A stretch of DNA of 64,000 nucleotides. Origin: Mycobacterium sp. Z3061. Lineage in GTDB: Bacteria; Actinomycetota; Actinomycetes; Mycobacteriales; Mycobacteriaceae. This document shows, in pieces, positions 8,586 through 16,839 of the stretch; position 1 is the first letter of the stretch, and each line of letters begins with the position of its first letter. The DNA lies in the NCBI RefSeq assembly GCF_031583025.1, contig NZ_CP134062.1, positions 2,294,001-2,358,000 on the forward strand, given 5' to 3'. The position numbers and the translations under genes were made by a program. Under the pieces are notes generated by a model. The model had not been told where the DNA came from. It saw nothing but the letters and a program-made list of their open reading frames with translations, and searched no databases.

Positions 8586-9449
8586 CTATTTCTGCAAGGT
8601 GAACTGGTTGACGTCGATATAGCCGTCGCGGAAGAGGTTGGCGCAGCCGGTCAGGTAATGCAGGTAGCGGTCGTAGACCTCTTCGGACTGGAGTTCGACG
8701 GCCCGGTCCTTGTGTGCGGTGAGGGCTTCGGCCCACAGATCGAGAGTCCGCGCGTAGTGCGGCTGCAGCGACTGGTTGCGGGTCAGCGTGAAACCCGCTG
8801 CGGCGGAATGCTCTTCGACCATCTCGACGATCGGCGGGGCGCCGCCCGGAAAGATCTGGGTCTTGATGAAGTGGAAGAACCGGATCACCCGCAGGGTGAG
8901 GGGCAGGCCCCGGTCGGTCATCTGCTGCTTGGTGAATCCCGTGATCGTGTGCAGCATCAGCACGCCGTCGGCGGGCAGGATCCGGTGAGCCTTCGCGAAG
9001 AAGTCGGCGTGCCGGTCGTGGCCGAAGTGCTCGAAGGCGCCGATCGACACGATTCGGTCGACGGGTTCGTCGAACTGCTCCCAGCCCTGCAGCAGCACGC
9101 GCGTGGCGCGTGGGCTGTCCAACTGGTCGAACGACTTCTGCACGTACGCCGCCTGATTCTTCGACAGTGTCAGGCCGACGACGTTGACGTCGTACTGTTC
9201 GATGGCCCGGCGCAGGGTGGCGCCCCAGCCGCAGCCCACGTCCAGAAGCGTCATCCCGGGCTGCAGACCCAGTTTGCCCAGTGACAGGTCGATCTTGGCG
9301 AGCTGCGCCTGTTCGAGCGTCATTTCTTCGCGCTCGAAGAACGCGCAGCTGTACGTCTGAGTCGGGTCCAGAAACAGCTGGAAGAACTCGTCAGACAGGT
9401 CGTAGTGCGCTTGCACGTCGTCAAAATGTGGCGTCAGAGCATTAACCAT
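8586..9449 (-). CDS. Mycolic acid cyclopropane synthase family methyltransferase (CmaA1-like)
   Basis: 287 residues, the exact usual length of the CmaA/MmaA/PcaA group. The N terminus (HFDDVQAHYDLSDEFFQLFL) and the SAM-binding motif LLDVGCGWGAT (68-78) are diagnostic. SIGAFEHFGHDR holds E140, at the position of the active-site glutamate, and C35 and HTITGF are also present. These enzymes use S-adenosylmethionine to add a cyclopropane ring or methyl branch to meromycolate chains. By eye it is closest to CmaA1 (shared YDVNVVGLTLSKNQA and YIDVNQFT..K). M. tuberculosis has no such gene here, so this is an extra or relocated paralogue; its site specificity cannot be told from sequence. Confidence 0.92.
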   Translation of the reverse strand: MVNALTPHFDDVQAHYDLSDEFFQLFLDPTQTYSCAFFEREEMTLEQAQLAKIDLSLGKLGLQPGMTLLDVGCGWGATLRRAIEQYDVNVVGLTLSKNQAAYVQKSFDQLDSPRATRVLLQGWEQFDEPVDRIVSIGAFEHFGHDRHADFFAKAHRILPADGVLMLHTITGFTKQQMTDRGLPLTLRVIRFFHFIKTQIFPGGAPPIVEMVEEHSAAAGFTLTRNQSLQPHYARTLDLWAEALTAHKDRAVELQSEEVYDRYLHYLTGCANLFRDGYIDVNQFTLQK

Positions 9450-9536
9450 AAGGCTGGTCAGCGTACGCCGGCGCGGGACGCGCGGACCCGCAAAACGCGG
9501 CGTGATGCTTTGCTGTGACCGGAGCGTGCCCCGCTG

Positions 9537-10415
9537 TTACAACGAGCCGATACCGGCCTGCGGGCCGAGCGCGAAGCCCCAGTCGAACAGGCCGGCCGCC
9601 TGATCCCAGTACGTCGGCCCGCCCTCTTTGACCAGCCCGTACATCATGGCGATCACCAGTCGGCGGCCACCACGGGCTGCCGCGCCGACGAAAGTCTTGC
9701 GCGCGGCGTTGGTGAATCCGGTCTTGCCGCCGATGGCACCCGGATACCGGGCCAGCAGCTCATCCTGGTTCAGGATCGGTTGGTCCCCGTTCTCGCCGGG
9801 AAACATCGCCGACGGCTCGGCGGTGATGTTGGCGAAAGTCGGGTTGGCCATGGCCGCGCGGAAGATCACCGCGAGGTCGTGCGCCGTAGACCAGCCGGAG
9901 CCGTCGGGTCCGTCCAGGCCCGACGGCGTCGCCGCATGGGTGTTCGACGCCCCCAGCGAGGCGGCCTTGGCATTCATCTTGGCCACCGCGACCTCCTGGC
10001 CGCCCAGCATGTCAGCCAGCGTGTTGGCGGCGTCGTTGCCCGACACCAGCAGCAGACCGTCCAGCAGCTGGCGCGCGGTGTAACTGTGGCCGACTTTGAC
10101 CCCGACGCAGTTGCACTCCACCGCGGTGTCCGTCAGGTCCGCGACCACCGTGGTGTTCAGCGGCACCTCATCGAGTACGACCAGCGCCAGCAGCACCTTG
10201 ATGGTGCTCGCCGGCGGGTGGGCGACGTTCTGCTCGCGTCCGGCCAGGACCTGACCGCTGTCCATGTCGGCGACGATCCAGGTCTGGGCGGGGCCGTCGG
10301 GGATCGGCATCGAACCCGCCGCCTGCTGAACGTCGGTGTCGGCGCTGGAAACCGGCGCCGCGCCGAGGAAGGTGACGCAGAGCAGCGCGGCGGCGACGGC
10401 CATGAGCTTTCGCAT
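9537..10415 (-). CDS. dacB2: D-alanyl-D-alanine carboxypeptidase DacB2
   Basis: 292 residues. A signal peptide (about 1-25, MRKLMAVAAALLCVTFLGAA, cleavage near SSADT) is followed by the penicilloyl-serine peptidase motifs S70-T-I-K73, S125-G-N127 and K231-T-G. The enzyme trims the terminal D-alanine of peptidoglycan stem peptides outside the membrane. It matches Rv2911 in length and context. A TAAAAT box lies 8 nt before its ATG on the minus strand. The gene diverges from the SnoaL-like gene at 10460, so the two share a 44-bp promoter region. Confidence 0.94.
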   Translation of the reverse strand: MRKLMAVAAALLCVTFLGAAPVSSADTDVQQAAGSMPIPDGPAQTWIVADMDSGQVLAGREQNVAHPPASTIKVLLALVVLDEVPLNTTVVADLTDTAVECNCVGVKVGHSYTARQLLDGLLLVSGNDAANTLADMLGGQEVAVAKMNAKAASLGASNTHAATPSGLDGPDGSGWSTAHDLAVIFRAAMANPTFANITAEPSAMFPGENGDQPILNQDELLARYPGAIGGKTGFTNAARKTFVGAAARGGRRLVIAMMYGLVKEGGPTYWDQAAGLFDWGFALGPQAGIGSL

Positions 10416-10423
10416 GGGCGCAG

Positions 10424-10429
10424 ATTTTA
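10424..10429 (-). promoter_or_regulatory. Probable -10 box of dacB2
   Basis: On the minus strand TAAAAT lies 8 nt upstream of the dacB2 ATG at 10415. The spacing suggests a leaderless or near-leaderless transcript. Confidence 0.4.
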
Positions 10430-10459
10430 TCGCCTGCGGCCGCGGTGTTGAATCGAGAC

Positions 10460-10879
10460 ATGTTGAGCCTGGAAGAGATATCCGACCGTCTGGAGATCCA
10501 GCAGCTTCTCGTCGATTACTCGTCGGCGATCGACCAGCGCCGGTTCGACGACCTGGACAAGGTCTTCACGCCGGACGCCTACATCGACTACACGGCCCTG
10601 GGAGGAATCGCCGGCGAGTATCCCGAGGTCAAGAAGTGGCTGTCGGAGGTGCTGCCGAACTTCCCGGTTTACTCGCACATGCTGGGCAACTTCTCGGTCC
10701 GCATCGACGGCGACACCGCGTCGTCGCGGGTGATCTGCTTCAACCCGATGGTGCTGGGCGGGGAGAAGGACCAGATTCTGTTCTGCGGGTTGTGGTACGA
10801 CGACGAGTTCGCGCGCACGCCCGAGGGTTGGCGGATGACCCGCCGCGTCGAGACCAAGACCTTCCAGAAGGTCATGTAG
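10460..10879 (+). CDS. SnoaL-like (NTF2-fold) protein
   Basis: 139 residues from ATG at 10460 (MLSLEEISDRLEIQQLL); a GTG 15 nt earlier is less likely because homologues begin at this methionine. The fold is the cone-shaped NTF2/SnoaL barrel used by small hydrolases, isomerases and binding proteins. Features are an N-terminal helix with Y-x5-D (VDYSSAIDQRRFDDLDKVF), DAYIDYTALGG, SHMLGNFSV and a C-terminal strand RVETKTFQKVM. It corresponds to Rv2910c. Substrate unknown. It precedes the rpsP operon by 274 bp. Confidence 0.85.
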   Translation: MLSLEEISDRLEIQQLLVDYSSAIDQRRFDDLDKVFTPDAYIDYTALGGIAGEYPEVKKWLSEVLPNFPVYSHMLGNFSVRIDGDTASSRVICFNPMVLGGEKDQILFCGLWYDDEFARTPEGWRMTRRVETKTFQKVM

Positions 10880-10908
10880 CCGGGCTTAGCCTCGGGTCGC
10901 ACCTCGCC

Positions 10909-10980
10909 GCTGGCGCCGAAATTGCCGCCAGGGCTGTGTCGCGGCCCCGGACACGACCATGGCGGCAATCTGGGCGCAGC
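10909..10980. repeat. Imperfect intergenic inverted repeat upstream of rpsP
   Basis: Arms of about 31 bp (10909-10940 and 10950-10980) pair with several mismatches around a common ATTGCCGCCA core. The element sits after the SnoaL-like gene and about 40 bp before the rpsP promoter, so it could end upstream transcription. Its sequence differs from the GAGCAGACGCAAA hairpins. Confidence 0.55.
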
Positions 10981-11019
10981 AGCGCTCTCGATTCGGCAAT
11001 TAACGCCGGAGCACTCCGT

Positions 11020-11035
11020 TCTGGCACAATTGGCC
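11020..11035 (+). promoter_or_regulatory. Ribosomal-protein promoter element shared with rplS
   Basis: The 16-nt string TCTGGCACAATTGGCC at 11020-11035 recurs exactly at 14355-14370 upstream of rplS. CACAAT can serve as the -10 hexamer. Here it lies about 118 nt before the rpsP start, leaving an untranslated leader. Identity in front of two ribosomal protein genes points to a common promoter or factor site. Confidence 0.5.
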
Positions 11036-11153
11036 GCTGTCCGCCCCGCGATCACGATCGCCGGGTGGTCACACACGCGAGGCAAAACCGGACCCGGGCA
11101 ACCCGCCCCGGTCGCTGAATTGCAGCGTGACACCACAGGAGAGTCGCTTAACC

Positions 11154-11636
11154 ATGGCTGTGAAGATCAAGCTCACCCGTCTTGGCAAGATCCGCAATCC
11201 CCAGTACCGCATCGCCGTCGCCGACGCGCGCACCCGTCGCGACGGCCGCTCCATCGAGGTCATCGGCCGTTACCACCCGAAGGAAGAGCCGAGCCTGATC
11301 GAGATCGACTCCGAGCGCGCGCAGTACTGGCTCGGCGTCGGCGCCCAGCCCACCGAGCCCGTCCTCAAGCTGCTGAAGATCACCGGTGACTGGCAGAAGT
11401 TCAAGGGCCTGCCCGGTGCCGAGGGCCGTCTGAAGGTCAAGCCGCCCAAGCCCAGCAAGCTCGAGCTGTTCAACGCCGCGCTGGCGGCCGCCGACGGCGG
11501 GCCCACCACCGAGGCCGCCAAGCCGAAGAAGAAGTCCGCGCCGAAGAAGGCCGCCAAGGGCGACGAGGCGGCTGCCGACGCACCGGCGGAGGCGCCGGCC
11601 GAAGGCACCGAGGCCGCCACCGAGACCGAGAGCTGA
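11154..11636 (+). CDS. rpsP: 30S ribosomal protein S16
   Basis: 160 residues from ATG at 11154 with AGGAG upstream. The conserved S16 domain (about 1-85, [38 protein letters not shown]) is followed by a long Lys/Ala/Glu-rich tail ([13 protein letters not shown]...) typical of mycobacterial S16 and absent from short bacterial forms. It heads an operon with khpA, rimM and trmD, the usual rpsP-rimM-trmD order linking ribosome assembly and tRNA modification. Confidence 0.97.
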   Translation: MAVKIKLTRLGKIRNPQYRIAVADARTRRDGRSIEVIGRYHPKEEPSLIEIDSERAQYWLGVGAQPTEPVLKLLKITGDWQKFKGLPGAEGRLKVKPPKPSKLELFNAALAAADGGPTTEAAKPKKKSAPKKAAKGDEAAADAPAEAPAEGTEAATETES

Positions 11637-11644
11637 TCGGCGCC

Positions 11645-11887
11645 ATGAGCACCGTCGTGGTCGACGCCGTCGAACACCTGGTCCGTGGCATCGTCGACAA
11701 CCCTGACGATGTCCGGGTCGATCTGGTGACCAGCCGTCGTGGGCGCACTGTCGAGGTTCACGTCCATCCTGACGACCTGGGCAAGGTGATCGGTCGGGGT
11801 GGCCGTACCGCTACCGCGCTGCGCACGCTGGTCGCCGGCATCGGTGGCCGCGGAATCCGCGTCGACGTGGTGGACACCGACCAGTAG
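11645..11887 (+). CDS. khpA: KH-domain RNA-binding protein KhpA
   Basis: 80 residues. A single type II KH domain carries the RNA-binding loop [18 protein letters not shown] (GxxG within IGRGGR). The family protein KhpA works with KhpB in RNA binding and cell-wall-related control in Gram-positive bacteria. It corresponds to Rv2908c. It lies 8 bp after rpsP and 10 bp before rimM, inside the S16 operon, which fits a role near ribosome maturation. Confidence 0.92.
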   Translation: MSTVVVDAVEHLVRGIVDNPDDVRVDLVTSRRGRTVEVHVHPDDLGKVIGRGGRTATALRTLVAGIGGRGIRVDVVDTDQ

Positions 11888-11897
11888 CAGCGCTCAC

Positions 11898-12419
11898 ATG
11901 GAGCTGATCGTCGGGCGCGTGGCGAAAGCGCACGGCATCTCCGGCGAACTCGTCGTCGACGTCCGCACCGACGATCCCGACGTCCGGTTCGCTCCGGGCG
12001 CCACCTTGCGCGCCCGGAAGCCCCGCGACCCGGGTCCCGCGCGCAGCTACGTCGTCGAGAGTGCACGGCCGCACGGGGCCCGGCTGCTGGTGCGCCTGGC
12101 CGGCGTCGAGGACCGGGATGGCGCTGACGCGATGCGCGGCAGCTTGTTCGTCATCGATTCCGCAGAGCTGCCACCGATCGACGAGGCGGACACCTACTAC
12201 GACCACCAGTTGGAAGGACTGCAGGTCCGCACCAGGGCGGGCCAGCAGATCGGCGTCGTAGCCGAAGTCCTGCACACGAACGGCGGTGAGTTGCTCTCGG
12301 TCAAGAGCGAATCCGGGGAAGTTCTGGTGCCATTCGTGAGTGCGATCGTCACCTCGGTGTCGCTCGAGGACGGCACGCTCGAAATCGAACCGCCAGAAGG
12401 CTTATTGGACCTGGGATGA
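11898..12419 (+). CDS. rimM: 16S rRNA processing / ribosome maturation factor RimM
   Basis: 173 residues from ATG at 11898 ([20 protein letters not shown]). The N-terminal RimM beta barrel ([13 protein letters not shown]) is followed by a PRC-barrel domain ([35 protein letters not shown]). RimM binds S19 and helps assemble the 30S head. Its stop overlaps the trmD start in an ATGA arrangement at 12416-12419, so translation of the two is probably coupled. A longer in-frame upstream reading lacks homology and is rejected. Confidence 0.95.
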   Translation: MELIVGRVAKAHGISGELVVDVRTDDPDVRFAPGATLRARKPRDPGPARSYVVESARPHGARLLVRLAGVEDRDGADAMRGSLFVIDSAELPPIDEADTYYDHQLEGLQVRTRAGQQIGVVAEVLHTNGGELLSVKSESGEVLVPFVSAIVTSVSLEDGTLEIEPPEGLLDLG

Positions 12420-13102
12420 GAATCGACGTCGTCACGATCTTCCCGGCGTACCTGCAACCGTTGCGAGAATCGTTGCCGGGCAAAGCTATTGCGTCGGGCC
12501 TGGTCGACCTGCAGGTGCACGATCTGCGGCGGTGGACCTACGACGTGCATCATTCGGTGGACGACTCGCCCTACGGCGGGGGGCCCGGCATGGTGATGAA
12601 GGCACCGGTCTGGGGCGAGGCGCTGGACGAAATCTGTTCGGAGGAAACGCTTCTGGTGGTTCCCAGCCCGGCCGGCGTGCTGTTCGACCAGGCCACCGCC
12701 CAGCGGTGGAGCTCCGAGCGGCACCTGGTGTTCGCCTGCGGCCGCTACGAGGGCATCGACCAGCGCGTGGTCGAGGACTCCGCGCGCCGGATGCGGGTCG
12801 AAGAGGTGTCGATCGGTGACTACGTGTTGCCCGGCGGTGAGTCGGCGGCCCTGGTGATGATCGAGGCCGTGCTGCGCCTGATGACCGGAGTACTGGGCAA
12901 TCCCGCGTCGGCGCAACATGATTCGCACTCGCCCGCGCTGGACCGGCTGCTCGAGGGGCCCAGCTACACGCGCCCGCCGAGTTGGCGCGGGCTGGACGTC
13001 CCGGAAATTCTGCTCTCGGGCGACCACGCCCGAATCGCCGCGTGGCGCCGCGAGGTGTCCCTGCAGCGCACCCGCGACCGCCGCCCCGAGTTGCTGGACT
13101 GA
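12416..13102 (+). CDS. trmD: tRNA (guanine-N1)-methyltransferase TrmD
   Basis: 228 residues. TrmD methylates G37 of tRNAs next to the anticodon and prevents +1 frameshifting. Visible SPOUT-family signatures are [24 protein letters not shown], and the trefoil-knot SAM site [14 protein letters not shown]. The gene overlaps rimM by 4 nt. A 21-bp-arm hairpin with the GAGCAGACGCAAA core follows the stop at 13111, between trmD and the convergent lppW. Confidence 0.97.
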   Translation: MRIDVVTIFPAYLQPLRESLPGKAIASGLVDLQVHDLRRWTYDVHHSVDDSPYGGGPGMVMKAPVWGEALDEICSEETLLVVPSPAGVLFDQATAQRWSSERHLVFACGRYEGIDQRVVEDSARRMRVEEVSIGDYVLPGGESAALVMIEAVLRLMTGVLGNPASAQHDSHSPALDRLLEGPSYTRPPSWRGLDVPEILLSGDHARIAAWRREVSLQRTRDRRPELLD

Positions 13103-13110
13103 TTTCCCTC

Positions 13111-13170
13111 GCGAGCAGACGCAAACTCGCATGAAATCCGCCGAACCAGTGCGAGTTTGCGGCTGCTCGC
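13111..13170. repeat. Intergenic hairpin, GAGCAGACGCAAA family, copy 2
   Basis: The arms 13111-13131 and 13150-13170 (21 bp, one mismatch) enclose an 18-nt loop. The core GCGAGCAGACGCAAACTCGC matches copies 1 and 3 except at the inner end, where TCGC/GCGA compensates on both sides. The loop is unrelated to the other copies. It lies between the converging trmD and lppW genes, so a two-way terminator role is possible. Confidence 0.8.
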
Positions 13171-13177
13171 GCCAGAA

Positions 13178-14137
13178 CTAGATGCGGCCGTTGGGGAAGA
13201 TTGTCTTGACGGCCTGGGTGATCGTCTCGCGCGCGGTCGCGTCGTCGGAGGGTTGCAGCGACTCGATCACCATGATGTAGCGACGGTCTTTGCCGATCAC
13301 GCCGGTCGACAGATGCATCCAGTCGGCGCCGATGCAACACATCCAACCCTGCTTCACCGCAACGGGTTCGGCATACAGCCCCTCGGGAATGCCGAATCGC
13401 TGGGGGTAGCCGTCGACTCCCGTCGGGGTCGACTTGGCCAGGTCGTTGACGATCAGCCGGGCCCGCTCCACGGGCAGTCCGCCCGACCCGTCGAGCAGCA
13501 TTTCGTAGTAGCGGATCAGGTCGGGCGCCGAACTGATGGTGTTCCACCACCGCCCGTCGCTGGGCGGCGCCGTCGACGTCAGCCCGTACCGGCTCGCCAC
13601 CTGCGTGATGATGGAGTCGCCGCCGTCCTGGCCCCAGAAACGCTCTGCCGCGCCGTCGTCGGACGACTGCAACATCACGTCCAGCGACTGGCGGTCGTCG
13701 GGGGAGAGTACCGACCTGCCTTCAGCCTCGCGCAGCAGCAGATCATCGGCGATGAACAGTTTGGCCACCGACGCTGTGGCGATGATCTGGCTGTTGCCGT
13801 TGGACACCAGCTCGTGTGTGGCGCGGTCGAGGATGGCCACCGCGAGGGTCGCGCCGCTCGCCGCGGCCTGGTCGGTGGCCTGCTTGATGCGTGCCTGCAC
13901 GCCGGTCAGCCCGCCCGCGGCCAGGGTCGTCGGCAGCGCCATCGGCTGTCCGGTCGGGGTGATGGAGCGCAGCAGCAGCTCGACCAGCTGCTGCTGAGGC
14001 TGTGGCTGGGGCTGAGCCGCGGTCCGGTCCGTCGAGTAGCTGAACGCCTTCGCGTGCACCGTCGCCTCGCAACCGGCGGCCACCACCAACGCCGCCGCCG
14101 CCAGGGCGGAAAGCAACGTCAGCGGCCGGGCTCGCAT
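13178..14137 (-). CDS. lppW: Lipoprotein LppW, beta-lactamase-like fold
   Basis: 319 residues. The lipoprotein signal peptide ends in VVAAGC with lipidated C23. A Gln/Pro-rich linker leads into a domain resembling serine beta-lactamases and penicillin-binding proteins, with S123-V-A-K126 in the SxxK position and a helical region rich in DDG (SSDDGAAERFW). No clear KTG triad is seen, so enzymatic activity is doubtful. It corresponds to Rv2905. It converges on trmD, with the hairpin at 13111-13170 between. Confidence 0.87.
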   Translation of the reverse strand: MRARPLTLLSALAAAALVVAAGCEATVHAKAFSYSTDRTAAQPQPQPQQQLVELLLRSITPTGQPMALPTTLAAGGLTGVQARIKQATDQAAASGATLAVAILDRATHELVSNGNSQIIATASVAKLFIADDLLLREAEGRSVLSPDDRQSLDVMLQSSDDGAAERFWGQDGGDSIITQVASRYGLTSTAPPSDGRWWNTISSAPDLIRYYEMLLDGSGGLPVERARLIVNDLAKSTPTGVDGYPQRFGIPEGLYAEPVAVKQGWMCCIGADWMHLSTGVIGKDRRYIMVIESLQPSDDATARETITQAVKTIFPNGRI

Positions 14138-14518
14138 GGCACTCCTTCGGCATCCTCGGGATTCTTCAAGGCATCCGTTCGGGGCGGGCCGCGGCGCATT
14201 TCCGAGTCAGCTGCCCCGGGAATGCGGCTCGGCGGGCCCTTGGCAAGGGTTCGGATCCGCGCGGTTCGACCCCAGCTATATGTACCACTTGCAGGCGGTT
14301 TAGGGCGGGCGCGAACCACTACAGTTTCCTGTGATTTTCACTGCATGCGCCCCGTCTGGCACAATTGGCCAGTTGTCTTTCAGCGGTTGTCGGCGGGCCG
14401 GGTGCCTACCGCCTGCTGAGAGGTACACCCAAGAAGCCCTAACCATCGGCTTGGTGACCGTCGCACGCCTGCGTGCGCGCGGCTCGCGAAGCCGCGACCC
14501 CGAGGAAGTGTCTTTCCA
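14138..14518 (+). other. lppW-rplS intergenic region with rplS leader
   Basis: The 381-bp gap holds the lppW upstream region on the left and the rplS promoter and leader on the right. The leader after 14370 is about 148 nt long. It contains a hairpin GCGGCT-CGCGA-AGCCGC at about 14481-14497 and the small stem CACGC-CT-GCGTG just before it. These could act in control of L19 synthesis, but no known leader family is recognised. No credible protein gene was seen here. Confidence 0.45.
14355..14370 (+). promoter_or_regulatory. Ribosomal-protein promoter element shared with rpsP
   Basis: TCTGGCACAATTGGCC is identical to 11020-11035. CACAAT at 14360-14365 is the likely -10, with TTCACT at 14337-14342 as a possible -35 after a 17-nt spacer. 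It lies about 150 nt upstream of rplS. Confidence 0.5.
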
Positions 14519-14860
14519 ATGAACAGGCTGGACTTCGTCGACCAGGCGTCGCTGCGCGACGACATCCCCGCCTTCAACCCGGGCGACACCATCAACGTGC
14601 ACGTCAAGGTGATCGAGGGCGCCAAGGAGCGCATCCAGGTCTTCAAGGGCGTGGTGATCCGTCGGCAGGGTGGCGGCATCCGCGAGACGTTCACCGTGCG
14701 CAAGGAGAGCTATGGCGTCGGTGTCGAGCGGACCTTCCCGGTCCACTCGCCGAACATCGACCACATCGAGGTGGTCACCCGTGGCGACGTCCGCCGCGCC
14801 AAGCTGTACTACCTGCGTGAGCTCCGTGGCAAGAAGGCCAAGATCAAGGAAAAGCGCTGA
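14519..14860 (+). CDS. rplS: 50S ribosomal protein L19
   Basis: 113 residues, full length for L19. Recognisable stretches are [50 protein letters not shown] and the basic tail [21 protein letters not shown]19 sits at the interface of the two ribosomal subunits. In many bacteria rplS follows trmD directly; here lppW lies between on the opposite strand, and rplS has its own promoter. Confidence 0.98.
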   Translation: MNRLDFVDQASLRDDIPAFNPGDTINVHVKVIEGAKERIQVFKGVVIRRQGGGIRETFTVRKESYGVGVERTFPVHSPNIDHIEVVTRGDVRRAKLYYLRELRGKKAKIKEKR

Positions 14861-14905
14861 CCGCGGTCGCGACCCGGCGTCCACAGCCGTACGCCCTGTG
14901 CTGGC

Positions 14906-14911
14906 TACGCT
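14906..14911 (+). promoter_or_regulatory. Probable -10 box of a leaderless lepB promoter
   Basis: TACGCT lies 6 nt before the GTG start of lepB at 14918, the spacing expected of a leaderless transcript. The gap from rplS is only 57 bp, so read-through from rplS is also possible. Confidence 0.45.
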
Positions 14912-14917
14912 GATCTC

Positions 14918-15772
14918 GTGACTGACACTGAGGATTCCCCTCCGGAGGACTCACCCTCGGAGCGCCAGCCGGACGCCGGCAAGTCGGAGTCGACCGTGCC
15001 GAAGACCGACACGTCGGGCGAGACCGACTCGGATCCCAAGCCGAAGGGCAAGAAGGAAAAGCCCGAAAAGCGGTCGACGCTGCGGGAGTTGACCACGCTC
15101 GCGGTCGTCGCGATCGTTCTCTACTACGTGATGCTGACGTTCGTCGCGCGTCCGTACCTGATTCCGTCCGAGTCGATGGAACCCACCCTGCACGGCTGCT
15201 CCACGTGTGTCGGCGATCGCATCATGGTCGACAAACTGACCTACCGGTTCAGCTCTCCGAAACCGGGTGACGTCATCGTCTTCAAGGGACCACCGTCGTG
15301 GAATGTCGGCTACAAGTCGATCCGTTCGCCCAACACCGTGCTGCGCTGGGCCCAGAACGTGCTGTCCTTCATCGGTTTCGTGCCACCCGACGAGAACGAC
15401 CTGGTCAAGCGGGTGATCGCGGTCGGTGGGCAGACGGTGGCCTGCCGCGCGGATACCGGCCTGACGGTCAACGGCAAACCGGTGAAGGAGCCGTACCTGG
15501 ACCCGTCCACCATGATGGCCGATCCGTCGGTCTATCCCTGCCTGGGCAGCGAGTTCGGCCCTGTCAAGGTGCCGGAGGGACGGCTTTGGGTAATGGGCGA
15601 CAACCGGACCCACTCGGCGGATTCGCGCGCGCACTGCCCGATGCAGTGCACCGGCGACCCGACGGCGGGCACCGTGCCGGTCGCCAATGTCATCGGCAAG
15701 GCCAGGTTCATCGTGTGGCCGCCGAAGCGATGGGGTGGTGTGGGTTCGGTTGACCCCCAGCAGGGTCAGTGA
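14918..15772 (+). CDS. lepB: Type I signal peptidase LepB
   Basis: 284 residues from GTG at 14918. An acidic and lysine-rich cytoplasmic stretch (1-55) precedes one membrane segment (about 58-78, [20 protein letters not shown]). The catalytic domain shows the nucleophile S86 in SESMEPTL and the general base K164 in [10 protein letters not shown], then [11 protein letters not shown] (box E). The enzyme removes signal peptides from exported proteins on the outer face of the membrane. rnhB overlaps its stop (GTGA at 15769-15772), so the two are co-translated. Confidence 0.96.
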   Translation: MTDTEDSPPEDSPSERQPDAGKSESTVPKTDTSGETDSDPKPKGKKEKPEKRSTLRELTTLAVVAIVLYYVMLTFVARPYLIPSESMEPTLHGCSTCVGDRIMVDKLTYRFSSPKPGDVIVFKGPPSWNVGYKSIRSPNTVLRWAQNVLSFIGFVPPDENDLVKRVIAVGGQTVACRADTGLTVNGKPVKEPYLDPSTMMADPSVYPCLGSEFGPVKVPEGRLWVMGDNRTHSADSRAHCPMQCTGDPTAGTVPVANVIGKARFIVWPPKRWGGVGSVDPQQGQ

Positions 15773-16482
15773 CCATGGCCACCACCTGGCCGCCCCGCAC
15801 GGTGATTCGCAAGTCCGGAGGGTTGCGCACCCTGGAATCGGCGCTGTACCGCAATGGTCTGGGCCCGGTCGCCGGAGTGGACGAAGTGGGCCGCGGGGCC
15901 TGCGCCGGGCCGCTGGTCGTGGCGGCCTGCGTGCTGGGCCCGGGACGGCTGGAAAGCCTGGCCGCTCTTGATGATTCGAAGAAGCTGACCGAGAAGGCCC
16001 GGGAGAAGCTGTTCCCGCTGATCCGCCGGTACGCGCTGGCCTATCACGTGGTGTTCATCCCGTCGACCGAGGTGGACCGCCGCGGTGTGCACGTGGCCAA
16101 CATCGAGGGCATGCGGCGCGCGGTGGCCGGTCTGTCGTTGCGGCCGGGATACGTCCTGAGCGACGGCTTCCGGGTGCCCGGCCTCTCGGTTCCGTCGCTG
16201 CCGGTGATCGGTGGTGACGCGGCGGCCGCCTGTATCGCCGCGGCCAGCGTGCTGGCGAAAGTCAGCCGGGACAGGTTGATGGTCGCCATGGACGCCGAGC
16301 ACCCCGGCTACGGCTTCGCCGACCACAAGGGCTACAGCACGCCCGCGCACAGCCGCGCGCTGGCTCAGCTGGGTCCGTGCCCGCAGCACCGGTATTCGTT
16401 CATCAACGTGCGGCGGGTCGCGACCGGCGGCACGGCCGAGTTCGTGGCCGAGTGCCCGGGCGATGGCGGCGATTTCCGTTGA
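15769..16482 (+). CDS. rnhB: Ribonuclease HII
   Basis: 237 residues from GTG at 15769, overlapping the lepB stop by 4 nt; ATG at 15775 is an alternative start. RNase HII cuts the RNA strand of RNA-DNA hybrids and removes misincorporated ribonucleotides. The active-site motif [17 protein letters not shown], then [26 protein letters not shown] and HKGYSTPAH are all present. The C terminus is shorter than in M. tuberculosis RnhB (from memory about 264 residues), ending soon after the conserved core. Confidence 0.95.
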   Translation: MTMATTWPPRTVIRKSGGLRTLESALYRNGLGPVAGVDEVGRGACAGPLVVAACVLGPGRLESLAALDDSKKLTEKAREKLFPLIRRYALAYHVVFIPSTEVDRRGVHVANIEGMRRAVAGLSLRPGYVLSDGFRVPGLSVPSLPVIGGDAAAACIAAASVLAKVSRDRLMVAMDAEHPGYGFADHKGYSTPAHSRALAQLGPCPQHRYSFINVRRVATGGTAEFVAECPGDGGDFR

Positions 16483-16525
16483 GAGAAGATGGGGCAGCAG
16501 CTCCGGGAGAAGGACGTCTGAACTG

Positions 16526-16831
16526 ATGAGTGCTGAGGATCTCGAGAAGTACGAAACCGAGATGGAGCTCTCGCTGTACCGCGAATACAAGGACATCGTC
16601 GGTCAGTTCAGCTATGTCGTGGAGACCGAGCGTCGCTTCTATCTCGCCAACAGCGTGGAGATGGTGCCGCGCAACGCCGACGGCGAAGTGTATTTCGAAC
16701 TGCGGCTGGCCGACGCGTGGGTGTGGGACATGTACCGGCCGGCCCGCTTCGTCAAGCAGGTGCGGGTGGTCACGTTCAAAGACGTCAACATCGAAGAGGT
16801 GGAGAAGCCCGAACTGCGGCTGCCCGAATAG
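16526..16831 (+). CDS. DUF2469 family protein
   Basis: 101 residues from ATG at 16526 (MSAEDLEKYETEMELSLYRE). An upstream in-frame extension overlaps rnhB and lacks homology. The small acidic protein is highly conserved in actinobacteria and usually sits next to rnhB, as Rv2901c does. It has the pattern REYKDIVGQFSYVVETERRFYLAN and DAWVWDMYRPARFVK. Function unknown; the steady rnhB link suggests a role in nucleic acid metabolism. Confidence 0.92.
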   Translation: MSAEDLEKYETEMELSLYREYKDIVGQFSYVVETERRFYLANSVEMVPRNADGEVYFELRLADAWVWDMYRPARFVKQVRVVTFKDVNIEEVEKPELRLPE

Positions 16832-16839
16832 CGGCCCGG

